64,000 nucleotides of DNA. Source: Candidatus Zixiibacteriota bacterium (GTDB lineage Bacteria; Zixibacteria; MSB-5A5; GN15; FEB-12). The translations under genes and the position numbers were made by a program. The DNA is taken from NCBI GenBank assembly GCA_024278935.1, contig JAJRSF010000038.1:243156-307155 (forward strand), given 5' to 3'. This document shows, piece by piece, positions 8,996-17,060 of this stretch (its first letter is position 1; each line of letters opens with the position of its first letter). The notes below the pieces were generated by a model. It was not told where the DNA came from, ran no database searches, and was given only the letters and a program-made list of their open reading frames with translations.

Positions 8996-9226
8996 GAACT
9001 CCTTTCCGTCGAAGACGGAATCCAGAACAGAATCAAATAGAACAAATTTCTTAGTTCTGTCAGTTCCTTATTTGCTTTAGCAAATTGAGAACTGACAGAT
9101 AAAAGTCAGGTCACAATTCACCTTTGGTGAATCAGGACCTGACTTTACAATATGAAATTATAACATTATTTTTTTATGAAACATTCTGGACTCCGGCTTT
9201 GCCGGTGAGGAGAAGGGGAGTTTTTT
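8996..9226. repeat. Cluster of four intergenic hairpin repeats
   Basis: This fills the 356-base gap between two converging genes. (1) GAACTCCTTTCCGTCGAAG and ACGGAATCCAG, 8996-9024, a unit seen again at 20788. (2) CTGTCAGTTC (9057-9066) pairs with GAACTGACAG (9089-9098), with an inner ATTTGC/GCAAAT stem. (3) AAAGTCAGGTC (9102-9112) pairs perfectly with GACCTGACTTT (9136-9146), with an inner ATTCACC/GGTGAAT stem. (4) ACTCC (9190-9194) pairs with GGAGT (9217-9221) around CCGGC-TTT-GCCGG, followed by a T run, so it may also terminate transcription. No open frame of note. Units 2 and 3 share the same nested-stem plan with different sequence. Confidence 0.75.
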
Positions 9227-9267
9227 AGAAATTTAATTTGATGAAATTTGAAAATGTAGTGAGATAT

Positions 9268-9768
9268 TTATTCCATTGAACGCATTAAGCGAATCATCTC
9301 ACCGGCGTGCTGGATAGACATCAGTTCTTCACGGAATGATTCATACTGCAACATCTCAGCAAGTGATTTATACACTTTCAAATAAAAATCATCTTCATAC
9401 GGAGGGGCAGCCATGATAAAAAAGAGATGGGCAGATTCGCCATCAAGAGAGTCAAAATAATATCCATCAGTAGAACGTGCAAAAGCAATCGAAAACTCTT
9501 TTGCCTGCATCGACCGAATATGCGGAATTGCGATTCCGAGTCCGATTCCGGTTGTTGCCTTTTTTTCACGATTCACAAAATCAAGAAGTAGTTTTGTACG
9601 GTTGCCGATTCTGACACCGGACTCCAAAAGAGTCACCAACTCGTCGAGGACCTTTTCTTTGCCATGTTGACGCCATTTGGTTTCAGACATATCTTCTGCC
9701 AAAGGTTCTATAACCGTGGTCATCTCCAGTTTGACTAATTCTTCTTTAAAATATCGCGATAGCTTCAT
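9268..9768 (-). CDS. PTS EIIA type-2 (fructose/nitrogen) domain protein
   Basis: 166 residues. The core matches the PTS EIIA-2 fold: GIGLGIAIPHIRSMQAKEFSIAFARS, with the phospho-accepting histidine at H83, and later HLFFIMAAPPYEDDFYLKVYKSLAEML. There is an extra N-terminal segment of about 30 residues compared with PtsN. It would receive phosphate from HPr/EI and act as a regulator or sugar-PTS component. No transporter (EIIB/C) is beside it, so a regulatory PtsN-like role is more likely (inference). The start is ATG at 9768. The gene is divergent from aspS. Confidence 0.82.
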   Translation of the reverse strand: MKLSRYFKEELVKLEMTTVIEPLAEDMSETKWRQHGKEKVLDELVTLLESGVRIGNRTKLLLDFVNREKKATTGIGLGIAIPHIRSMQAKEFSIAFARSTDGYYFDSLDGESAHLFFIMAAPPYEDDFYLKVYKSLAEMLQYESFREELMSIQHAGEMIRLMRSME

Positions 9769-10016
9769 AGTTGTAATATCGACATTTTTGTCGGTTCAAT
9801 TGTACCTAAAAAGCTATAAATAAAGGCTTTTGTCAAGTAGTTGTGAATTCCAAGTTCTATTTTGTTCTCAAATTCACCAATCCTCTCATTTTTACCCCTT
9901 TCTTGACATCTTTGGAGAAATACTATACCTTTTGACAAATGTAAATATAGAACGGCTGAATTGAGATATGTAAATGCCGATATATATATAACTAACAAAT
10001 AGTTAGAGAGGATTTT

Positions 10017-11852
10017 GTGCCGACTTTTTCAGAACTAAAACGAACCCACACATGTGGTGAATTAAGAAATGATGACAACGGAAAAATTATTAGACTCAAC
10101 GGATGGGTTGCCTCACAACGCAACTTAGGCGGAGTCTTTTTTATAGATTTAAGAGATAGATACGGAAAAACTCAAATAGTTATCGACCCTGAACAAATCG
10201 ATGAATCAATGCTCGCTGAAGCAAGCAGGGTTCGTCACGAATTTGTAGTCGCTATCAAAGGTGAAGTAATCGGGCGACCTGATGGCATGGTCAATAAATC
10301 TATGCCGACCGGTGCAATCGAAATCAAAGTGACCGAGTTTTATATTCTGTCTGAATCTAAAACACCTCCATTTGAAATCAGTGATGATACCAAAGCAAAC
10401 GAAGCACTTCGTTTAGAATATCGTTACCTTGACTTACGTCGTACACCTATGCAGCGAAATATTCGGATGCGTCATGAAGCTGCTTTACATATTCGGAACT
10501 ATTTAAGCTCTGTTGACTTTTATGAAATCGAAACACCGCTTCTTATTCGTTCAACTCCCGAAGGTGCCAGAGATTATGTTGTACCGAGTCGGGTGCAAAA
10601 TGGAAAGTTCTACGCGCTTCCACAATCACCGCAATTGTATAAACAAATTTTGATGGTGGCAGGTTTTGATAAATATTTCCAAATCGCACGATGTCTTCGT
10701 GATGAAGATCTCCGTTCCGACCGTCAGCCTGAACATACGCAAGTTGATATGGAAATGTCGTACGTTACTCCCGATGATGTTTTTGCTGTTGTTGAAGGAA
10801 TGATGAAAGACCTTTTCAAAAAAATGCTCGACTATGATTTAGAAACACCGTTCCCACGAATCACCTATGAAGAATGTATGAACCGATGGGGAATAGATAA
10901 ACCTGATATGCGGTTTGGTATGGAACTTATCGACCTCTCTGATATTGTCAAAGACTGTGATTTCAAAGTTTTCGCCGACAATGTCAAAAAAGGTGGCGTT
11001 GTCAAAGGAATCATGCTCAAAGGTGGTGGTTCTTACTCACGTAAACAAATTGACAACCTGACTAATCTTGCCAAAGAAAATGGTGCAGGTGGTCTTGCTT
11101 ATATCTTAAAAGCAGAAGCAGGCGATAAGTCTCCGATACTGAAATTCATTGGTGAAGAAGTCAAAGATAAATTGATGGCGTTTGCAAAAGCTGAAGCTGG
11201 CGATGCACTCTTTATTATTTCAGATGCTAAACTGAAGACAGAATCTATCCTTGGGCAACTGCGGTTACATCTTGGAAAATCACGTGACCTAATTGATAAA
11301 TCAAGTTGGAAATTTCTCTGGGTGACAGAGTTCCCGCTTTTTGATTACAACGAAGATGCCAAACGGTTTGATGCGATGCATAATATTGTTTCACATCCGT
11401 ATGAAGAAGATTTACATCTTATAGATGAAGGCTTTGATTCCAAACTAGATGGCACCGATGTGAACCATCCATGGAGACAAGCAAGAGCTATTCAATATGA
11501 TCTCGTTATAAATGGATGGGAAATCGCTTCGGGTGGTCAGCGTATAAATAAAAAAGAATTACAAAAGAAAGTTTTAGGCATCTTGGGTATCGACGATGCT
11601 CGGGCTGAAAATATGTTCGGCTTCCTGCTGACTGCTTTAGAATACGGCGCTCCGCCTCATGCAGGGTTTGCTGCCGGGCTTGATAGGTTGCTTGCCTTGA
11701 TGACAGGTTCTGAATCTATTCGGGAAGTTATCCCGTTTCCAAAAACTGCCAATGCGATGTCGCTTATGGATGGCGCCCCATCGGAAGTTGACCAAGAACA
11801 ACTTGATGAACTTGGTTTACAATTAAATCTTAAAGATGAGAACAAAGAATAA
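10017..11852 (+). CDS. aspS: Aspartyl-tRNA synthetase
   Basis: 611 residues; charges tRNA-Asp. The N-terminal OB-fold anticodon-binding domain spans about 15-110 (GWVASQRNLGGVFFIDLRDRYG), followed by a class II catalytic core. Motif 2 is around 218-250 (RCLRDEDLRSDRQPEHTQVDMEMSY). The bacterial GAD insertion lies in the middle (VKGGVVKGIMLKGGGSYSRKQIDNL), and motif 3 is GFAAGLDRLLALM near the C-terminus. The start is GTG, supported by AGAGAGGA at 10005-10012. The 249-base divergent gap with the PTS gene holds two TTGACA boxes (9903, 9932) without a good -10. Leu37 in RNLGG is the residue type usual in discriminating enzymes (weak inference). First gene of an operon with phoH. Confidence 0.96.
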   Translation: MPTFSELKRTHTCGELRNDDNGKIIRLNGWVASQRNLGGVFFIDLRDRYGKTQIVIDPEQIDESMLAEASRVRHEFVVAIKGEVIGRPDGMVNKSMPTGAIEIKVTEFYILSESKTPPFEISDDTKANEALRLEYRYLDLRRTPMQRNIRMRHEAALHIRNYLSSVDFYEIETPLLIRSTPEGARDYVVPSRVQNGKFYALPQSPQLYKQILMVAGFDKYFQIARCLRDEDLRSDRQPEHTQVDMEMSYVTPDDVFAVVEGMMKDLFKKMLDYDLETPFPRITYEECMNRWGIDKPDMRFGMELIDLSDIVKDCDFKVFADNVKKGGVVKGIMLKGGGSYSRKQIDNLTNLAKENGAGGLAYILKAEAGDKSPILKFIGEEVKDKLMAFAKAEAGDALFIISDAKLKTESILGQLRLHLGKSRDLIDKSSWKFLWVTEFPLFDYNEDAKRFDAMHNIVSHPYEEDLHLIDEGFDSKLDGTDVNHPWRQARAIQYDLVINGWEIASGGQRINKKELQKKVLGILGIDDARAENMFGFLLTALEYGAPPHAGFAAGLDRLLALMTGSESIREVIPFPKTANAMSLMDGAPSEVDQEQLDELGLQLNLKDENKE

Positions 11853-12813
11853 GTTGGAAAAAATATATAAAAAAGAATTTGAACTAGAAGGTATCGACCA
11901 ACGGTTGCTCTTCGGACAGAACGATCATTTCCTTCGTTTGATTGAAAGTAGTTTCCAGTCTAAGATTGTTGTTCGTGGTGAAACTATTGTGCTTGAGGGA
12001 GAGCCTGATGAGATTGATAAAATCATGCGACTCCTACAAGATTTTCTTACTCGTTTAAAACAAAATGAATTCTTGTCAGAGCAATATGTACTTTACGCTA
12101 TAACAATGGTGAAAGAAGAAGGCTTCGGACCTGCTGACCAAATTTCGACTAGTGAGCTATTGACGAATTCTTTGAAAAAAGTTATCAAACCGAAAACTAT
12201 TGGGCAGTCAAAATATGTTGAAGCGATTGCAAAAAATGATATTGTCTTTTCAATAGGTCCTGCCGGAACAGGCAAGACTTACCTTGCCGTAGCGATGGCT
12301 GTTGCCGAGCTGAAAGCAAAACGAGTCAATCGTATTGTCTTTACCCGTCCTGCTGTTGAAGCGGGCGAGTCGCTTGGATTTTTGCCGGGGGATATTCGTG
12401 CCAAGGTCGATCCGTATCTGCGTCCTGTCTATGATGCTCTCAATGATATGCTCCAACCAGACAAGACTCAAAAACTTTTAGAAGTAGGCGTTATCGAAAT
12501 CGCTCCGCTTGCTTTTATGAGAGGTCGTACGCTCAATGATGCATTTGTTGTTTTAGATGAAGCACAAAACACAACAAACGCACAGATGAAAATGTTTTTG
12601 ACAAGAATCGGTGAAAGCTCAAAAGCTGTTATCACCGGTGATATTACCCAGATAGATTTGGAAGATAGAAAAAAATCAGGACTTGTAAAAGTTCAAAAAG
12701 TTTTAAAAAATATTCGTGGTATCGAATTTATATATCTGACGGAAAAGGATGTTGTTCGTCATAAATTGGTACAAAAAATTATTAACGCGTATGAGAAATA
12801 CGAAAAACATTAA
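11836..12813 (+). CDS. phoH: PhoH-like ATPase
   Basis: 325 residues. A KH-like N-terminal part (about 40-75, FQSKIVVRGETIVLEGEPDEIDKI) precedes a P-loop NTPase with Walker A GPAGTGKT (141-148) and Walker B FVVLDEAQN (237-245). TRPAVEAGESLGFLPGDI is diagnostic for the PhoH/YbeZ family. It is a cytoplasmic, RNA-linked ATPase, widely encoded next to ybeY and implicated in rRNA/ribosome maturation. It starts 17 bases before aspS ends, so it is translationally coupled. The downstream pgpH-ybeY-corC order is the classic arrangement of this cluster. Confidence 0.95.
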   Translation: MRTKNKLEKIYKKEFELEGIDQRLLFGQNDHFLRLIESSFQSKIVVRGETIVLEGEPDEIDKIMRLLQDFLTRLKQNEFLSEQYVLYAITMVKEEGFGPADQISTSELLTNSLKKVIKPKTIGQSKYVEAIAKNDIVFSIGPAGTGKTYLAVAMAVAELKAKRVNRIVFTRPAVEAGESLGFLPGDIRAKVDPYLRPVYDALNDMLQPDKTQKLLEVGVIEIAPLAFMRGRTLNDAFVVLDEAQNTTNAQMKMFLTRIGESSKAVITGDITQIDLEDRKKSGLVKVQKVLKNIRGIEFIYLTEKDVVRHKLVQKIINAYEKYEKH

Positions 12814-12825
12814 AATGTGTAGAAA

Positions 12826-12844
12826 GGCGAAAAGGATATTCGCC
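12826..12844 (+). promoter_or_regulatory. Hairpin enclosing the pgpH ribosome-binding site
   Basis: GGCGAA (12826-12831) pairs with TTCGCC (12839-12844), with the loop AAGGATA presenting the Shine-Dalgarno AAGGA. The pgpH ATG is at 12847, directly after the stem. It could modulate translation; there is no T run, so it is not a terminator. Confidence 0.45.
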
Positions 12845-12846
12845 CT

Positions 12847-15102
12847 ATGTTTTCTATTTTAACAAAATTAAAACGCCGTATTAAACGGCTTCTGAAAGTT
12901 CAGACTGGTGAACGCCAGCAGGAGAATGCTTCTTTGCATTCAAAAACTTTTAAGTTTTTGATGCTTATTTTATTCTCTGTCTTAATTGGTGTTTTCTATC
13001 AGGGCGACTCTATCTATGACCCTATTGATATGCAGAAAAAAGGGGAGATAGCCAGAGAAGATATTTTGGCACCTTTTGAAATCACTGTCTATAAAACCGA
13101 ACGAGAACTTCGCGAAGAAAAAGAAGATGTTGAACTTTCGATTCCATTTATTATCGACTATGATTCATCTATTGTAATAAGTGTTGAGAATCAATTAAAC
13201 AATCTTGCTCTGCTTGTCGATTCGTTACAAATAGCACTGCAAACCGATTCAGTATTATCGGAATCTTTGTCAGTACAAATTGTATCTAAACGATACCCTA
13301 TGCTGTCGCTCTCAGGGATAGAATCTGTCCTTGCCGACGATAGTTTACATCTGTTGTTTGGACATTTAAAAGAAGTTCTGCAAAATAATATCTATAAAGT
13401 TGGTGTCTTACCTGATCATTTTTCTCTCCCGAAATCCCGTAATAATAACATTCTCATACGGTATGAACATAGTCAGAAAATTGTGAATCGGACTCATCTT
13501 AAGCCGGAAGCAAATGCAAACCTTGAGATGGTAAACGCACTGAATCTTATCAATAGCAAAACTCCTATCGACGTGCAGTATTATCATCGAATCGGAAAAG
13601 TTTTTATCCAGCCGAATTTGCGAATCAATATGGATGATTACAATAATCAGGTGCAAGCAGAAATTTCAATACTCTCAAATATAAATGAAATTGTAGAACA
13701 AAATGATATAGTTCTCTCTATTGGAAAAAGAATCACCGAACGTCAGGAACGAATCCTCAGAGAGATGATTCATATGCAGCAAGCACAAGCCGCCGAAGAA
13801 GGAATCCTAGCTACTCTTATTCCGCTGATGGCTCGTATGTTTTTAATCTTATCAGCTTTTATTACCTTGTATTTGTTTCTCTACTTTTTTAGAAAAGATA
13901 TCTATCGTTCCAATCCAAAACTGTTGGCTCTGCTTTTAGTTTTTGCTTTACAACTTTTTTTAGTAAACCTGACCGAGCTTGCCAATATCGGTTTTGACCT
14001 GTCGCACTATATTTATCCGATAGCACTATTGCCGATTATGATAACGATTCTATTCGATGCCGAAGTTGGTATCCTAAGTACTTTTGTATTGGCATTTCTA
14101 TTGGGCATTTTACACCGTTTCGATTTCTCTATCGCTTTTATGACTATTGTCATCGGTACTATCGCCTGCTTTACATCACGACATGTCAGACGTCGTTCAG
14201 AGTTCTTCCGAATAATGTATTCAACCGCTTTTGCTTTCGCCGTGTTTATTCTGCTTGTTGAAAATACAAAGCTCACCCCGAATGATGATTACTTCTTGGA
14301 TATCGGATTCGGAATTATCAATGGTATCCTTGTGCCGTTACTGGCTATAGGGCTGTTACCGATTTTTGAATCGATCTTTTCAATTACTACAGATATTACT
14401 TTGCTTGAACTTTCAGACTTGAATCATCCTCTGCTCAAACGTCTGTCGCTTGAGGCACCGGGAACCTATCACCATTCAATAATTGTTGGAACTCTCACCG
14501 AATCTGCCGCAAAAGCTATTGGCGGAAATTCACTACTTGCCAGAGTCGGAGCGTATTTTCATGATGTTGGGAAAATTGAAATCCCTGAATATTTTGTAGA
14601 AAATCAACTCGGACTAAAATCAAAGCATGAAGAACTGACCCCGTCGATGTCATCAATCATCCTTTCATCACATGTGAAAAAAGGACGGATACTTGGCGAA
14701 GAAGCTGATGTTCCCGATGATGTACTTAATTTTATTGAAGAGCATCATGGCACTATGATACAATCTTATTTTTATAACAAAGCTATTGAACAGGGAATGG
14801 ATGAAGTCTCTGCAAGTAAGTTTAGATATCCCGGTCCTAAACCGCAGACTCGTGAAACTGGTATTGCTATGCTTGCCGATGCGGTCGAGGCTGCCAGTAG
14901 AACCTTGGATGATCCAAAGCCTGCCAGAATCGATGCCCTCATTCAGCGGATTATCAATGACAGGTTTGAGTCGGGTGAACTTGATGAATGTCCATTGACG
15001 TTAAAAGATTTGTCCAAAATAAAAAAAGCATTCTCTATGATTTTAATAGGATCGTTCCATCACCGAATTAAATACCCAAGCAAAGAAGATTCCTCACGAT
15101 GA
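12847..15102 (+). CDS. pgpH: 7TMR-HD family cyclic-dinucleotide phosphodiesterase (PgpH-like)
   Basis: 751 residues. There is one N-terminal transmembrane helix (about 37-55), a large extracytoplasmic 7TM-HDED domain (about 60-310), seven transmembrane helices (about 320-510), and a cytoplasmic HD domain with HHSIIVGTLTE near 541 and AYFHDVGKIEIPEYF near 568, then EEHHGT. In Firmicutes PgpH hydrolyses cyclic di-AMP; here the substrate is inferred from architecture. It lies between phoH and ybeY, overlapping ybeY by four bases (ATGA). Its ribosome site sits in a small hairpin loop. Confidence 0.92.
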   Translation: MFSILTKLKRRIKRLLKVQTGERQQENASLHSKTFKFLMLILFSVLIGVFYQGDSIYDPIDMQKKGEIAREDILAPFEITVYKTERELREEKEDVELSIPFIIDYDSSIVISVENQLNNLALLVDSLQIALQTDSVLSESLSVQIVSKRYPMLSLSGIESVLADDSLHLLFGHLKEVLQNNIYKVGVLPDHFSLPKSRNNNILIRYEHSQKIVNRTHLKPEANANLEMVNALNLINSKTPIDVQYYHRIGKVFIQPNLRINMDDYNNQVQAEISILSNINEIVEQNDIVLSIGKRITERQERILREMIHMQQAQAAEEGILATLIPLMARMFLILSAFITLYLFLYFFRKDIYRSNPKLLALLLVFALQLFLVNLTELANIGFDLSHYIYPIALLPIMITILFDAEVGILSTFVLAFLLGILHRFDFSIAFMTIVIGTIACFTSRHVRRRSEFFRIMYSTAFAFAVFILLVENTKLTPNDDYFLDIGFGIINGILVPLLAIGLLPIFESIFSITTDITLLELSDLNHPLLKRLSLEAPGTYHHSIIVGTLTESAAKAIGGNSLLARVGAYFHDVGKIEIPEYFVENQLGLKSKHEELTPSMSSIILSSHVKKGRILGEEADVPDDVLNFIEEHHGTMIQSYFYNKAIEQGMDEVSASKFRYPGPKPQTRETGIAMLADAVEAASRTLDDPKPARIDALIQRIINDRFESGELDECPLTLKDLSKIKKAFSMILIGSFHHRIKYPSKEDSSR

Positions 15103-15530
15103 TACAATTACAAGTTTTCAAAGAAGTCACAGTAAGAACTCCAAAAACAAAAATCGTTTCTCTTTTTGAAATGATTTATAAAAAAGAATTATCAAAAAAA
15201 GCAGTAGGCGTTGTGAATCTTATTTTTACCAATGATGTGCAATTAAAAAAACTGAATAATGACTTTAGAAATAAAAACAAAGCTACCGATGTGTTGTCAT
15301 TTAATATCGACGAACCGACCGAAGACGAAGCTGTCTTTGGCGAAATTTATATTTCAATTATGACAGCAACAGCCCAAGCAAAAGAATACAATGCCCCGTT
15401 GTCTGAAGAACTTCTTCGTCTCTGTTGTCATGGCTTCCTGCATTTACTTGGCTATGATCATATCGATTCCAAAGATGCTATTGTTATGAAAGCCAAAGAA
15501 GAAAAATATCTCGCAAAGGTCTATGCCTGA
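15099..15530 (+). CDS. ybeY: Endoribonuclease YbeY
   Basis: 143 residues, a normal length. The zinc motif CCHGFLHLLGYDH (His-x3-His-x5-His) is intact, preceded by the usual KATDVLSFNIDEP and FGEIYIS. It takes part in 16S rRNA 3' maturation and 70S quality control in the cytoplasm. Coupled to both neighbours: ATGA overlap with pgpH and TGATG overlap with corC. Confidence 0.96.
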   Translation: MIQLQVFKEVTVRTPKTKIVSLFEMIYKKELSKKAVGVVNLIFTNDVQLKKLNNDFRNKNKATDVLSFNIDEPTEDEAVFGEIYISIMTATAQAKEYNAPLSEELLRLCCHGFLHLLGYDHIDSKDAIVMKAKEEKYLAKVYA

Positions 15531-16804
15531 TGGAAATGATATATGTTGCCATAATTTTCTTTTGTTATCTGAGTGCCTATATAATTTCGCTCTATGCACT
15601 TGCTGTTTATATTGACCCTGATGATATAGAAAAATTACTACCTGAATCATCGAAGTATCGCAAGAAACTTCTTCTTAAAATGTCAGGCGATCCGAGAGCA
15701 TTTTTACAAATTTCAGAAGTGTTTAAATCTTTTGTTCTTATTGTTATAACATATTTTGCTGTGTTGTTAGGCGAAACTTTGACAATCCAGAATGAATCAA
15801 TTGTAACAGTTGTTAATACTTTCGGTCTATTATTCGTATGGATTATTTTTATTGTCCTTGTTGAAATTCTTCCTAGATATTCATCTCGAGAAGCTATCAA
15901 CTCCGGCATGGTAAAATATATTGTCATTATTTATCCAATCTATCTAATCTTTTATCCTATAGTGAAACTCTTTAGAAGAGGGAGTAAAAAAACCGGATAC
16001 AATATCGAAGTCTCAGAAGAAGAAAAAGAAGATATAGTTGAAAGAGCTATCGAAACTGTCGCAGAACATGCCGGTATCGGTGAAACTATTGTCGATGAAG
16101 AAGAAAAAGAAATGATTAACCAGATATTTCTTTTAGACCAGACTATTGCTCGTGAGATTATGATTCCACGGATGGATATTGTCGCCTTTGATTGCCAAAT
16201 GAGTTTTAAAGATATCAAAGCTATAATAAAAAAAGATGGTCACTCTCGTTATCCCGTCTATGAAAAAACTATTGATAAAACTTTAGGCTTAGTCTATGTA
16301 AAAGATTTTTTCAACGACCCACCTGAACCGGGGGAACGGTTTAACATTACAAAATATATTCGCAAACCGTTTATTGTTCCAGAGAGTAAAATTATTGGCG
16401 AGCTGTTAAAAGAATTCAAATACAAACATCAGCATATCGCTATTGTTGTTGATGAATATGGCGGTGTGTCAGGGCTTGTGACTCTTGAAGATATTATCGA
16501 AGAGATTTTTGGCGAGATTCAGGATGAGCATGATTCTGAAGAAGATGATATCGTCCGTTTGAAAAATGGTCGTTACAAAGTCAACGCGACTTTGCTGATT
16601 GAAACCCTGCAGGATTTCCTCGATACCGAATACGACCAAGGAAACTATGACACTGTCGGCGGTCTTATCTACGACTTAGTAGGATCTGTACCCGATGAAG
16701 GGCAGAGGGTGAAGTGGAATGATATTGAATTTGAGATATGCGAAGTCGAAGGACAACGGATTTTAACTGTTAAAGTCAGATACTATAAAAATAATAAGAA
16801 CTAA
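15530..16804 (+). CDS. CorC/HlyC-family CBS-domain membrane protein
   Basis: 424 residues. An N-terminal membrane domain (about 1-150; several hydrophobic stretches of DUF21/CNNM type) is followed by tandem CBS domains (REIMIPRMDIVAF ... HSRYPVYE ... IAIVVDEYGGVSGLVTLEDIIEEIFGEIQDEHD) and a C-terminal CorC_HlyC domain (NDIEFEICEVEGQRILTVKV). The family is linked to Mg2+/Co2+ efflux and, in this gene neighbourhood, often annotated as hemolysin-related. Last gene of the aspS operon. It ends four bases into the opposing zinc-ribbon gene. Confidence 0.9.
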   Translation: MEMIYVAIIFFCYLSAYIISLYALAVYIDPDDIEKLLPESSKYRKKLLLKMSGDPRAFLQISEVFKSFVLIVITYFAVLLGETLTIQNESIVTVVNTFGLLFVWIIFIVLVEILPRYSSREAINSGMVKYIVIIYPIYLIFYPIVKLFRRGSKKTGYNIEVSEEEKEDIVERAIETVAEHAGIGETIVDEEEKEMINQIFLLDQTIAREIMIPRMDIVAFDCQMSFKDIKAIIKKDGHSRYPVYEKTIDKTLGLVYVKDFFNDPPEPGERFNITKYIRKPFIVPESKIIGELLKEFKYKHQHIAIVVDEYGGVSGLVTLEDIIEEIFGEIQDEHDSEEDDIVRLKNGRYKVNATLLIETLQDFLDTEYDQGNYDTVGGLIYDLVGSVPDEGQRVKWNDIEFEICEVEGQRILTVKVRYYKNNKN

Positions 16805-16998
16805 CGCCCCGCAAAATATACATATAACAATGCAAGTAACAAGAACGTAAGTAACATCCCATTGAAAAAAGTATTTAATTTCTGCAACCAAGTTCTTTTC
16901 TTCGGTGGTACATCCGAATGACAATACTTGCATTTTAAAGCAGCAATGTTAATACTTTCTTTACATAAAGGACATTTTTTATTTAATAAAGCACCCAT
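16801..16998 (-). CDS. Small zinc-ribbon membrane protein
   Basis: 65 residues. Two CxxC pairs (CPLC 9-12 and CKYC 27-30) form a zinc ribbon at the N-terminus, a basic linker (PPKKRTWLQKL) follows, and one transmembrane helix (MLLTFLLLALLYVYFAG) ends the protein. Predicted topology is ribbon in the cytoplasm with a C-terminal anchor. Family function is unknown. It converges with corC, overlapping by four bases; no other transcript partner is obvious. Confidence 0.7.
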   Translation of the reverse strand: MGALLNKKCPLCKESINIAALKCKYCHSDVPPKKRTWLQKLNTFFNGMLLTFLLLALLYVYFAGR

Positions 16999-17060
16999 GC
17001 CTCAAATAATGGACAGTTAAACCCTCAAAGCAAATAAAAACTCAACTAATTTAAAAAAAA

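Noticed and set aside
9765..9998. 77-codon minus-strand frame between the PTS gene and aspS
   Set aside because: No ribosome site, atypical composition, and it overlaps the promoter region of two divergent genes.
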